NCBI GenBank assembly: GCA_964019695.1
Contig: OZ026524.1
Coordinates: 14,252,309 to 14,316,308, forward strand
Length of the DNA: 64,000 bases
Reading direction: 5' to 3'
Source: Loripinus fragilis
Lineage: Eukaryota > Mollusca > Bivalvia > Lucinida > Lucinidae
In this document: positions 53,280 through 63,654 of the stretch, piece by piece
How positions within the stretch are numbered: position 1 is the first letter of the stretch
Layout of the letters: every line of letters starts with the position of its first letter
Position numbers and translations under genes: made by a program
Notes under the pieces: model-generated
Seen by the model: the letters and a program-made list of their open reading frames with translations, nothing else
What the model was told of the DNA's origin: nothing
The model's database searches: none

Positions 53280-54090
53280 ATGGGCATGTTATCAGCAATG
53301 ACTGGAATTACTAAGACTAAGGCACCAGAGGCTAGAGATTAATAGGAAAACATGTGAAAAATTGTATTTTCTGAAATATCATCTCTTCCAAGAAAATTTC
53401 CTAGCTCAATCTTTATGCCATGTAACATACGTTACATACTTTAATAAGTGCTCTGATCCTGATGTCAAACTTGCAAATGTATGATTCTTTATTGCATTAG
53501 CAAGACAGTGCCAAAAATGTAAGATATCCACGAGCGTCAAATATTTTCAAATATTTTTCTTCAAAAATAGATACCAAAATTGGATACTTAAAATTGGAGG
53601 TAGGGTTGTTTAATAGCTCATATAAAACAATGTATTTGAGATAGAAAAGCAAACTTTGTTTTTTCTATTAGTCAAATGAGTTTCTTAGTAAACTACGATT
53701 CAAAACACTGGTAAAAATGCACAAATCATCTGTAAAATGAATGATGTTAGTCACGATTTCAACTTTCAAAGGGAAATTTAATCTATGTAACGTATATAAC
53801 ACCAACGAAGGCTGAAATTTTGTTTAAAATGCTACTTTTATGTAGCATAGGCATTTAGCTTGCAAACTACATAAGAAATTTGAAAAATTAGATGGTTTAA
53901 TGTCTTCTTTCTGTAGCTCAAACTTTCATTTTGATTTTTTCCTTAGTTTGTTACAGTAACATATGTAACAGGCTGTCAGAGACTAACACCCCGGAGCACA
54001 GAGTGCAAACATCTCTTAAAAGATGCGGCTTGAAATTTTCTTCAAGATAGGATATGTCTGCAAAATTCCCTAGGGGGGGGGGGGGGGAGC
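53280..54090 (-). repeat. GTTAC-motif monomer, inverted, near full length
   Basis: From right to left it has the C-run (15 G on this strand, 54073-54087), TCTGCAAAATTCCCTAGG, AGAGTGCAAACATC, AGTAACATATGTAACAGG, TGTAACGTATATAACACC, TGTAACATACGTTACATAC and CAGGATCAGAGCACTT-like words. About 810 bp. Confidence 0.75.
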
Positions 54091-54176
54091 AGGACCTTTT
54101 TTAGCTCGAAGTCTATTAGACCCAATAGCAAAATCTCCATTTAAAATGGCCAAATGCTTATAAAGTAAGATAGAGG

Positions 54177-54285
54177 GCAAAGATCAGGAATCGATACAAT
54201 CAAGCACCACACCTGACCCAGGATACCAATGGGAAAGTAACATCTTCACAATTAGACATCTCAAACGAGAGCCAGGAGGTCAGAA
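54177..54285 (-). mobile_element. PLE-1 extreme 3'-end fragment
   Basis: GGCAAAGATCAGGAATCGATAC, CACACCTGACCCAGGATACC and GAGAGCCAGGAGGTCAG are the last 110 bp of PLE-1 reversed. Confidence 0.75.
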
Positions 54286-54289
54286 AAAA

Positions 54290-55970
54290 CCCGCATGTTG
54301 CGGCAAAAGTAATATCTTTATTAAAAATTTAAAATATGTTTCAAAGTACTTCACCATTTTTAAACCGCGAAATCTTACATGTATACCCCTTATTTATGTT
54401 TTCCCAACGCTACTCAAGACTCAACGTTAATCAAAAATATAAATATAGTAAAAGCCCTGAACTTATTAGGATGAGAAAATCATTAGCCTTCTTCCAGCAT
54501 AAGCGTATTAAATCCGCATTAAAACCAGAAGATTTTTTATTATGAAGAGTTGAATTTCGTAAGGTTTTAGATGAATGTCTTCTCCCCCTCCTTCGGTCGA
54601 AGATGCCCTTTGGACAATAAAATGTTAATCCATACACACACAACATGAAATGGATGTCCTGGGTCTTGAAGCTCTTTTTGTCATTAACGTATTGTATGGA
54701 GGGCCGTACGGACCTCCCTCGAAAAGCAATTGGACCCGAGTGGAAGAGTTTCACGAGAGGGATATACCCGGTGACTTTATTGCTTAATGTTATCTTGTAT
54801 CTACTGATGGGGCATAGTCTGTTGACCATATCTACTAAACACGGACCACCATAGGCGCGCTAGCAAGTGAGCTCGCGGGTTGATGGTGATTCAATACTAT
54901 ATGCTGGCTGTGTAAAGGTTTAGCATTTGCTGTATTAAAATATACTAAGAATTTAGAGCTAAACTGAAAATGCATAGAACTTTTGCAACATTTAACACAG
55001 AGGACGTCATCTTAAAAAGGCATGCTTTTCAATTAGGGGGTATGAAAGAGAATATATTTTTAAATCACACGGTCAAATCCGTTTTGTGCAGGGTAAGATT
55101 AATATATAGATTAATATGATAACAAATAAAAGCACTTTTGAAACAGAAGCTATCATGGGTCCAAGAATCGACCAAAGGCCAATTCCCAGAGGTCACAGTT
55201 GATCTGTAGGCTACACTGTGCTAACTCAAAATGAAAAACTTTACGTACTAGTATAGTTCAAAAGTATATACTGCCTTGATGTTGCTAGATCACGCGCTAA
55301 ATAAGGATCATGACCTGGACGCATGGGTAGACTTCGGAATCAATTGCACGACTCGTAGTGAAATTTTGAAGACCATGTGTAAATCTTACAACAGCATATA
55401 TGCTAATAAAACAAATTAAAACAAAATATAGATGTAAAGTTTTCATTTTGGGTCAAAATCAAATATAGATGTAGATTACTACTTCACTTCACACAGGCAA
55501 TTAATGTACTAGTAGCTTTCTCATGCATGGCGAACTTTGTCATAATATACTGAGAACGTCAGGGTTAAATAAATAAGAACGATTTCTTTATGTTATCTAA
55601 TATGTGGACTCATATGTGGTTGCGTTCAGTTTCCTACAAATTCACGAAATAGTAGATAATTGCTTTAATTCATAATATTTGACTTAAACCTCTTCTATGT
55701 GGTAGTGTTATACACTTTAGGACCTACTGAAGGGAGAGCGTTAGCTGATTTTAGTGTTGGTTTTGCTAAGTGATTATTTTCTTTACCCAGGTCATGATAT
55801 TTCGGTACTTATTGTAAACATACTTGCAAAACTATGTTGCTTGGATCATCCTATAGATCTACTATTTAGTCCGAGTATTCATCGATCTTCTTATATTTTG
55901 ATATGTGAACTACAATCGCTTTGGCGAAATGTTGGGATGCGCAGGGCAGTCTGATCGTTCAACCACTTGA
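54290..55970. other. Spacer 5' of the P450 gene
   Basis: The minus frame of 132 codons (54431-54829) is the longest open frame here but has no recognised domain. ACGGACCTCCCTCGAAAAGC at 54707 is a fragment of the G/C-rich repeat. No TATA box or upstream exon could be supported. Confidence 0.4.
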
Positions 55971-56009
55971 TTTTATTGACGCTTAAATCACAGAATACTT
56001 GGTACTAAA

Positions 56010-57524
56010 ATGGATGTTTTGACTTTCATTGGACTAGGTGTGACAGTATTCCTGGTTATATTATGGTACAAGCGGACAAAGGAATCAAGGCTGAATCCAC
56101 CCCCAGGACCACGGCCACTGCCATTTATTGGAAACATTTTCTCTGTCGACGCTAACAATATGCACTTGTCATTTGAAAAGCTTTCAGAAAAATATGGGGA
56201 AATATTTAAAATTTCTCTTCTTGGAAATGAACTCGTTGTGATTAATGATATAAATTTGTACAGGAAGGCGTTTCAAGGGGAAAAATATGGATCAGTGTTC
56301 GACGACAAACCAGATATTTTTGTTGCGAAACATGTAATGTTCGATTGCGACATTGCTTTGGCTGGAGCCAATAAACGCACATATGCACTTCGTAAAATGC
56401 TACAAAAAAGTTTGAAAGTATTTGGCGATGGAGTTGATAGGTTTGAAATCAAAGTCAGTGAGGAGCTGGATAGACTTGTTTTTGAAATAAATTCTAAAAT
56501 GGGAAAGGATTTTGATATCAGTCCTCTGTTGAAGAAAAATTTTGCAAATTGGATGTCGTCGCTTATAACAGGCAAATCTGCCAAACATTACGATTCAGAG
56601 ATAATCTGGGATTTCATTGAATCTGTAGTGGAGTTGGTATCTGCGGGCAAACTCTTCTTATTGACAAAAATGCCAGTTTTGAGATTTCTGCCAGGTGAAT
56701 TAGGTGGAACATATCGACGATGTATAAAAGCCAGAGACAGAGCTATTCAAAGATTTTTAAACCCAGATTATGTTGAATCAGACCACCATGTAAAGGAAGA
56801 AGGTGGTCTTGCAGCTGTATTGAAACAAATGCAACAAGAACAAAAACATCGGATCGGATATAAAGTTGTAAGTGATCTACGAGGAATGATTTTAGATTTA
56901 TTTGTGGGTGGGATTGATACTACTTTGACTGCTGTGGTAAATAGCATTGCCCTACTTCTAAAATACCCTGAATGCAAAACTAAGTTAGGAGCTGAAATAC
57001 AAAGAGTCATTGGAAACTCGCGTCCACCAAACCTTGACGATAGACGAAATATGCCATACACAAAAGCATTTATACTTGAGGTTCATCGGTACATATCAGA
57101 ATTACCGCTTCCCACACCACGCCTGTGCCCTGAAGACATGGTGTTTGAAGGCTACAATTTAAAAAAGGGCTCTTTTATATTTCAAAACCTATGGTATATC
57201 CACCATGACAGGAAACTTTGGCATGACCCATGGAATTTTCGTCCCGAAAGGTTTCTTGAAGCTACTGGGGAGCTGCTGCCTGCCGATCACGAGTTAAGAC
57301 AAGCCTGGATTCCTTTCTGCCTTGGTAGGAGGGCATGTGCTGGTCAAACGTTGGCAATGACAAGGACATTCCTCTATCTTACTCGAATCGTTCAGGAGTT
57401 TGATATAAAACCACTATCTTCAGGTTGTATTCCAAACACTGATCCGAGATGCTACAAAACAGGGGGACTTATACGTGTCGGAGAGTTTCTCTGCCAAGCA
57501 ATACCTAGACATGTTTCTGACTAA
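56010..57524 (+). CDS. Cytochrome P450, CYP2-clan-like, single exon
   Basis: An intact 504-residue microsomal P450, typical length for the family. It has an N-terminal membrane anchor (about residues 3-20), a basic stop-transfer (KRTKESR) and the Pro hinge PPPGPRPLP (30-38). The I-helix oxygen-activation motif is GGIDTT (300-305), the K-helix ExxR is E357-R360, the PERF-type motif is RPERF (411-415), and the haem loop is FCLGRRACAG (436-445) with axial Cys443. P450s use NADPH-P450 reductase electrons to insert oxygen into lipophilic substrates at the ER membrane; the substrate is unknown. ATG 56010 is the first Met after an in-frame TGA (55977-55979), and AAAATGG is a fair Kozak context. The usual C-helix Trp (WxxxR) is not evident; the region reads NKRTYALRK. 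CYP2-like hinge and haem loop suggest the CYP2 clan, by inference. Confidence 0.95.
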   Translation: MDVLTFIGLGVTVFLVILWYKRTKESRLNPPPGPRPLPFIGNIFSVDANNMHLSFEKLSEKYGEIFKISLLGNELVVINDINLYRKAFQGEKYGSVFDDKPDIFVAKHVMFDCDIALAGANKRTYALRKMLQKSLKVFGDGVDRFEIKVSEELDRLVFEINSKMGKDFDISPLLKKNFANWMSSLITGKSAKHYDSEIIWDFIESVVELVSAGKLFLLTKMPVLRFLPGELGGTYRRCIKARDRAIQRFLNPDYVESDHHVKEEGGLAAVLKQMQQEQKHRIGYKVVSDLRGMILDLFVGGIDTTLTAVVNSIALLLKYPECKTKLGAEIQRVIGNSRPPNLDDRRNMPYTKAFILEVHRYISELPLPTPRLCPEDMVFEGYNLKKGSFIFQNLWYIHHDRKLWHDPWNFRPERFLEATGELLPADHELRQAWIPFCLGRRACAGQTLAMTRTFLYLTRIVQEFDIKPLSSGCIPNTDPRCYKTGGLIRVGEFLCQAIPRHVSD

Positions 57525-57727
57525 CATTAAACATTCCATAGTTCCAAGAAATTGTCATAGGACACAGAGATACCAAAAAAACATAAACTGTAATGGTGAA
57601 GACACGCTCTGTAAATATTTGAATATTTGTGGTGATTTATCTTGGTTTATGTGATATTTGATATGGCCTATATGGTAAGAGTAGGCAAATGCTACCCTTG
57701 GCAATTCATAAGGCATGTTAACAATGT

Positions 57728-58083
57728 ACCTTCATATATACTATGATTAAGTTTATTATAAGAAAAAAAAATACAGAATAAATGAGTTGGCTTGGAGGAG
57801 ATGTGATAATGTTAAGACCGCTAACACATTTTAATATGGCTGCTGTGCAACCTAAAATTCAGGTGCAGAAGTAGAGAAGCAATCTAAACAAGTCTCAGTG
57901 CTGATAAACAATGAATATTTAAGTATAAGCACATTTAAATAACAACTATAAATGCTTCTGGAGATGGCCTCCTGCTCCAATAGTTATGTCTACATTGTTT
58001 ATCGGTGCGGACCCCATCAGCTGGGGAGGCGGCTGCTTCTGCATAGCTTCGTTTAAATGCGTTATCTTCTGAACCAGCAAAAT
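57728..58083 (+). repeat. Dispersed duplicate of the P450 3' flank (copy 2)
   Basis: Colinear with 48889-49232. Unlike that copy it runs on without a break into the tandem repeat beginning GCGTTATCTTCTGAACCAGC. Confidence 0.7.
57777..57782 (+). terminator. Candidate P450 poly(A) signal
   Basis: AATAAA about 250 nt after the stop codon. It lies inside the 57728-58083 repeat, whose other copy also carries AATAAA at 48929-48934, so it may be borrowed from that repeat. Confidence 0.4.
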
Positions 58084-58800
58084 GATTTTGACTAAACTTG
58101 CATAGATACATTGTTTGGAGAGTAAAAAGAGTTTGTAAGATTTTGGTGACATTGACCTTATTTTCAAGGTCACACTGTTACATTGAAATGTCCAAAATAG
58201 GGCTTCCATGCGTTATCTTCTGAACAAGTGATTGATTTTGACCAAAGTGGCATATATACTTTAATAGAATAGCAAAATACTTGATTAGATTTTAGTGACC
58301 TTGACCTGATTCTCAAGGTTACCATCATATAAAGACTGTATAAATTAACCATTACAACACAATGTCTTCTAAACCAGCGATTAAATTTCAACCAATCTTG
58401 CATAAATATATTGTTAGGAAAAGATTAAAAGTTGATTGGATTTTAGTGACCTTTGTCAAATATCGACCAAAATAGGGTTTCAGCAAGTTATCTCTTGAAT
58501 TGAACAATCGATTTTAGCCAATCTACATATATATTGTTTTCCTATGGCCCAATAAAGCGTTGATTAGATTATATTGAACTTGATCCAATTTATACAAAGG
58601 TTGTGCAAATGAGCCTTTTGGCACACTTTCATCTGAACCAGCGGGTGAATTTCTACCAAACTTGTATATATAAGTTGTCGAGAGAGTGAAAGGAGTTGGT
58701 TAGATAATGTGATCTTGACCTTATTTTATAGGTTACACCAGGAATTTGAAATGTCAACTATTGACCAAAATATGGGTTCCGTATGATATCTATCGAATTT
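58036..58800 (+). repeat. Tandem repeat, about five units of roughly 150 bp
   Basis: Each unit reads (C)GTTATCTTCTGAACCAGC, TTTTGACCAAACTTGCATA, a TTGATTAGATTTTAGTGACC-like centre, TTGACCT(T/G)ATT(T/C)TCAAGGTCA and GACCAAAATAGGG. Unit starts are near 58058, 58208, 58360, 58490 and 58628. A single related unit lies at 60290-60375. Several TGACCTTGA/TCAAGGTCA words are embedded. Confidence 0.7.
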
Positions 58801-58817
58801 AACAATGGATTCTTGCT

Positions 58818-60235
58818 AAAAAAGTAAGTGAGTATGATCAGGAAATACCACAATCACATACTGTAGACCAACCCACTGCACCGTGAGGAAGAGCCACAGA
58901 ACATTTATAGTAACAATATATCTGTAAGACAATAATAGCAAAGCAACCAACTTTCTCTTCCTCTTCAAGATGATTGCAAAACTAGAACGGACACAAAGTA
59001 ATTCATAACATAACAAAGACAAAGTTAGTAAGGGTGCAAAGATCAGGAATCGATACAATCAAGTACCACACCTGACCCCGGATACCAATGAAAAGTGACA
59101 AACTCACAGTTGGACACCACAAACGAGCGCCAAGAGGTCAGCCCTTTCCCAGCAGGTGTCCACAAAGCACATACAAACAGACGTGCACAAAGACATAGCA
59201 AACACAAGACAGAAAAAACATAAAAGATCCACAAAAGAAGTACCGCCTTGGAACGGTTAGTAAAATACTTTACTGGAGGGCTTAAACCGGTTTCACGACG
59301 CCAACCTCACCCTTAATTCAGATGTGGATCAAGACACATAGATGTTTGGTTTGCATAAAATACCCCTAACTTATCAATGCATCATCTCCTAGAACATATA
59401 AATCAAGATATAACCAGGAGATAAAGCAAAGATAAGGACTCAACAGTAAATAAACTGAAAACTGGAGCAAAAGAAATCCAACAGATAAACCCCGGTTACT
59501 CTCACAAACAATGGGATGTACATTAAATAATAGATCAACAACAACCGAACCACCGCCTTAGAACAGATATCAGCCTAAGCCACCGGGGGGAGGGGGAAGG
59601 GGGGCTTAAATGCATTTTACTAGTGCTAAATCTTCGCCTTAAATTCTGTTGTTGCTAAAACACAAAATTGTTTAGCTCGCATGAAGACTTCCTAACTAAT
59701 GCAATGTATCATCACAGGGAAACAATCAAATCAAATAAACACATTATGATTATACAAAGAAAATGGCTCATGACTCACAGATAGTCATAGCTAAAGAAAA
59801 CCTCAAGTTTAGCCACGGTGGGCCCAGCCAACGACAAGGATCAGGCACCAAGCAACTGATAAAAGTTTTACACCATGGTCGTCATTAAGTCTGAGGCCTG
59901 CCCCACCGTCGTGCAATTAAAGAGGAAACCATAGCTATCAACCGTGATTTTGTTCACAACAAGGTATGCAGACTGTCTGATGGTATCCGTGCTGTATCCC
60001 ACTCTTTTATAACGTTTAATAATCTTTTTAAATCGATCATTAATATTAGGCTTTCCAACAATTCTTTTAAATTTATATACTAAATCGCAATAAAATACAG
60101 GTTCTGATATGCCTTGCTGCAGAAGAGTCTTTAAGCAAATATTGTATTTAACAATCAACTCTGAGTGGCGGTAATAAAATTTAGAAAAAAACTTAATGGA
60201 GTTTTGGGTTTCGATAACCTTGTGTTAGTAACTTA
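58818..60235 (-). mobile_element. PLE-2 copy with coding end, split by PLE-1
   Basis: From its 3' end (58818, AAAGTAAGTGAGTATGATC) to the coding part (60158-59868 and beyond) it parallels the copy at 62190-63183. The open frame carries LLQQGISEPVFYCDLVYKF and VGYSTDTIRQSAY. It is broken near 60180 and extends in another frame to about 60235. The tail is interrupted by PLE-1 DNA at 59027-59503. Non-functional. Confidence 0.75.
59027..59503 (-). mobile_element. PLE-1 tail inserted in PLE-2
   Basis: It starts at the PLE-1 3' terminus (AGTAAGGGTGCAAAGATCAG) and runs through GAGGTCAGCCCTTTCCC, GTACCGCCTTGGAACGG and TTAAACCGGTTTCACGACG to AAACCCCGG. PLE-2 resumes at AACAATGGGATGTAC, equivalent to CACAATGGGAGTAAC at 62400 in the uninterrupted copy. 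Confidence 0.8.
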
Positions 60236-60289
60236 GAAGTCAAAAATGTGTTTCTATTGTTTAAGCCATCATCTTGCAAAACTTTATGT

Positions 60290-60376
60290 ATTTAATCATT
60301 GTGGCACAATAAAGTGTTCATACGATTTTGGTGACCTTGGCCTTATTATCAAGGCCAACTAGGTTCAAGGTAACAA
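60290..60376 (+). repeat. Solitary unit of the TCAAGGTCA-type repeat
   Basis: ATTGTGGCACAATAAAGTG, TTTTGGTGACCTTGGCC and TTATCAAGGCCAACTAGGTTCAAGG relate it to 58036-58800. Confidence 0.5.
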
Positions 60377-60564
60377 TCCTAGCAAAAGACAGTAAAAACA
60401 GCCTTTTCTGAGCTCTTTCTTCAAACAATGACACCACTATTTGTAAGTTTTTTGACCATTGTTCACTTTTTATAAACTTTGAAAATATTTTAATCCATCT
60501 CAGGCCCTACATATTGGGCCTGACCAGGATCCAAACTGTTTGGCATTCTGGTGGTGCTTCTGCA

Positions 60565-60870
60565 TACATGCCCGGATCCAGAAAGATTTGCCAGGGGGGG
60601 GGTCCAACTGTCAGAAAACAGCTCTGACAACGTTTTCAAATGTTTTTTTAGTCCTTAACTTTTCACAGTTTATCAATGGCTTATTTCAAATAAAACTACA
60701 TGAATAATTATTCAAGGTTGCGACTATTTCCAGGAGGGGGGTCCAACTTTTTCCAGTGTGTGTGTGGGAGGGAGGGGGTTTCTAAATGCTAATTTCTATA
60801 GAAACCGATATAACTTGTGATTTTCCAGGGTGGGATCTGGACCCCCTACCCCTCCCTCCCTCTGGATATG
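60565..60870. repeat. G/C-rich inverted dispersed repeat
   Basis: CATGCCCGGATCCAGAAAG with GGGGGGGGGTCC at the left, and ATCTGGACCCCCTACCCC with CTCTGGATATGCAAATGGGC at the right, are imperfectly inverted. A second GGGGGGTCCAAC lies near 60737. Confidence 0.5.
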
Positions 60871-61009
60871 CAAATGGGCATAGTAATAATACTAATACTA
60901 TCAATATCAGAATAGTAAAAATAAATTATTTGCCCACTTTAACAGTTTCTGTTAAATAGTTGTGAGGTTATATGATTTTAGCATGTGTGTTGTCGGCTGA
61001 TTCGTTTCA

Positions 61010-61260
61010 AATTTAACTTTACAATACAAATTCAGTAGTACCAACAGAATGACAACAGTTTGGATTCAAACCAAGCCAATAATCATCATGTTATAAGGCG
61101 CGATCTGAATCAAAATTCTTCTGCATTTACTTACATCAAATATAGTGTGGATCTAGATCAGTTACCGCATATTGTAGCTAAGGAAGCCAACAAACTGTAT
61201 TTAGATTCAATTTGTCACAAAACCTTGAGATAGATTTTTGCTCTTTGCAGCAATTGAAAT
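61010..61260 (-). repeat. Dispersed repeat family R, reverse copy
   Basis: ACAACAGTTTGGATTCAAACC, GTGTGGATCTAGATCAG and AACAAACTGTATTTAGATTCAAT are the complement of 63275-63500 in reverse order. Confidence 0.55.
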
Positions 61261-61329
61261 ATGTAGTATTTACAGTTTCGGTACACCTTTTAGGGCCATC
61301 TGCTAGGGTTTTCTGTGGGTTAACTTTGC

Positions 61330-61517
61330 ATTTGATTCTTTGGTTCCCAGTCAACATTTTTTTCAGTTATGTTGATCTTTCTGGATTCACCCAGTACTAA
61401 GCAAGGATTATTGTGTCATGCTCAGTGACAAAACGCAGTCACACTGGTGAGGCTCTAACCCCCAACCCCTCGGTCACAAGTCAAGCACTCTACCACGGAG
61501 CCACTGTGCTGCCTAAA
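61330..61517 (-). mobile_element. SINE-1 copy, degraded
   Basis: Minus strand: GGCAGCACAGTGGCTCCGTGG, TAGAGTGCTTGACTTGTGACC, GGGGGTTAGAGCC, then CTTAGTACTGGGTGAATCC and TTGACTGGGAACC. No clear target duplication found. Confidence 0.65.
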
Positions 61518-61569
61518 CACCAGGCATGATCAGGATCCAAACTGTTTAAATTTATGTAGGTATTATTTA

Positions 61570-62135
61570 TTCTGTTTGGTGTGTTACGTCCCAGTCAACA
61601 GCTATGGTCATGTCGGGACATTCAGTTCACCTAATCCAGGGTTATTTCTCCACAATTTGGGAACATGGCCCAACCCCAAGAATTTGGAATTGTTCATGTC
61701 ATTTTATGCAAAATTCGAAAATAATCACTCTGTATAATTTAATCAAATTAAACAAAAATTCAAATAGTTGGCTCATTAAAAAGCACATTCAAAATATGGA
61801 ATGCAAAAATACAATTTGCTGTGACACAGTGTGGTTGAAATGTCAAAAATATTGATTTTTTTAGTTCCTTTAATTTGGAATTTTCTCATTGAAATTGGGA
61901 AAAACATTCTTTTTGCCACTGGGAACATGATCCAATATTGGTTCCTAAAAATGGACCAGAAAAAACCTGTAACCACACTTATTTCCTGGGCAAGATTGAC
62001 AAAGTGATTAACCAGTACATAATTTTGCTTGCCTCCTTAAAAATGATTTCATGATAAATCTCCATGAAAGTTTGGGGCTGGGCTGAGATCAAACTTGCAA
62101 CCCCCAGATCTGCATAAAGACCTCATTTCTCAGCT
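61570..62135 (-). mobile_element. SINE-2 copy, interrupted and degraded
   Basis: The left part GTTACGTCCCAGTCAACAGC...CAGTTCACCTAA and the right part CCACACTTATTTCCTGGGCAAG...TCCATGAAAGTTTGGGGC equal 37140-37472, where they are contiguous. Here 61636-61969 is inserted between them. Confidence 0.7.
61636..61969. mobile_element. About 335-bp insertion in SINE-2
   Basis: It begins TCCAGGGTTATTTCTCCAC and ends GGACCAGAAAAAACCTGTAA. A TAA flanks both sides, possibly a short target duplication. No coding sequence and no relative elsewhere in the window. Confidence 0.5.
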
Positions 62136-62189
62136 TGCCAACATTGATTTGTGGTTCAGCATACCAAATTACCCTTAATCAAAGTGTCA

Positions 62190-63183
62190 AAAATAGTAAG
62201 TGAGTATGATCAGGAAATACCACAATCACAAACTGCAGACAACCCCTAGGCACCGCGAGGAAGAGCCGCTCAACCATCACGAGACACCAGGAAGACAAAT
62301 TAAGCAAAGCAATCAGCTCTCTCTTCCCCATCAAGATGATTGCAATACTAGAATGGACATAAAGTAACGTACAACAAAACATAGAGCAAATACAGACTCC
62401 CACAATGGGAGTAACAATAAACAAAAAGTCAACAACAACAGAACCACCGCCTTAGAACGGACAGCAGCCTAAGCCACCGGGGGGCTTAAATGCATTTTAC
62501 TGGTACCAAATCTTCGCCCTAGATTCTGCTGTTGTTGAAGTACAGGAAATGTTCGGCTCGCATGGAGGCCATCTAACTAATGCAATGTATCATGGAAAAC
62601 ACTCTAATCAAATTAACACTCCATGATGAAACAAAGAAAAGGGCTCATGACTCACGGATAGTCAGAGCTAAAGAAAACCTCAAGTTAAGCCACGGTGGGT
62701 TCAGCTACAGATAAGCATCAGGCACCAACCCACCGATTAAAACTTTAGGTCAGAGCCATCATAGAGTCTGATGCCTGACCAACCGTCGTGCAATTGAAGA
62801 GGAAACCATAGCTATAAACCGTGATTGTGTTTAAAACTAGGCATGCAGACTGTCGCATGATATCCAAATTATATCCAACCTTTATATAACGTTTTACTAT
62901 CTTTTTGAATTGATCACTAAATTAGGTTTTCCAACAATTCGTTTGAATTTATAGACCAAATCACCATAAAATATAGGTTCGGATATGCCTTGTTGCAGAA
63001 GAGTTTTTAACCCAATGTTGTATTTAACAATTAACTCTGAGTGTCTGTAGTAGAATTTAGAAAATGCTGTTTGAATTTTATGATATCTATAACCTTGTTT
63101 TAATAATTTAGCAGTTAAAAATAAGTTTCTGTTGTTGAAGTCATCAACATTAGAGCACACTCTAGCAAACGAATAAGCTGAGA
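62190..63183 (-). mobile_element. PLE-2 3' portion (tail plus C-terminal coding)
   Basis: This is the best PLE-2 copy. The minus strand carries coding sequence SAYSFARVCS, KLLKQGYRYHKIQTAFSKFY and LLQQGISEPIFYGDLVYKF (to about 62900), then a frameshift and a C-terminus resembling VGQASDSM near 62770. The UTR follows, with GCCACGGTGGGTTCAG, CATTTTACTGGTACC, CCGCCTTAGAACGG and CTTCCCCATCAAGATG (plus-strand text), to the 3' end ATAGTAAGTGAGTATG. The protein is clearly homologous to the PLE-1 C-terminus but belongs to a separate family with its own tail. Confidence 0.75.
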
Positions 63184-63274
63184 ATAATATACACCATAGA
63201 CCATTTTCTTCACAAAATGCATGTACTTGTTAACTTTTTCTGATTTTTTCCCTGACTACTTAACTGTGAATGCA

Positions 63275-63500
63275 TATTTCATTTGCTGCAAAGAGTGAAA
63301 ACCAATCCTTGGGTTTTATGCTTGAGTAAATCTAAATACAGTTTACTGGCTTACTTGGCTACAATATGTTGTAACTGGTCTAGATCCACACTAAACATGA
63401 TAAGAATAATTGCAGAATTTTGATACAGGTCCCGCCCTATACAATGTTGGCCTGATCCGAATCCAAATTGTTTGCCATTCTGTTGGCATTACTGAATTTG
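63275..63500 (+). repeat. Repeat family R copy 1
   Basis: GCAAAGAGTGAAAACCAATCC, AGTAAATCTAAATACAGTTT, CTGGCTTACTTGGCTACAA, GGTCTAGATCCACAC and ATAATTGCAGAA recur in order in the next copy. Confidence 0.6.
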
Positions 63501-63654
63501 GTCTTGAAAAGTATCAGCAGACAACACAAATACTAAAATCATATTGCCTCGCAACTACATATTTAACAAAAACTGTTGAAGTGGACATATGTTTTATTTT
63601 TACTACTATGCAGAAGCAAATTCAGAAATACAACCAGAATGTCAAACAGTTTGG

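Noticed and set aside
54431..54829. 132-codon minus-strand frame
   Set aside because: No domain, no splice context, and it overlaps a fragment of a dispersed G/C-rich repeat.
56273..57061. Minus-strand frames of about 100 codons in the P450 region
   Set aside because: Shadows of the intact plus-strand P450 gene.
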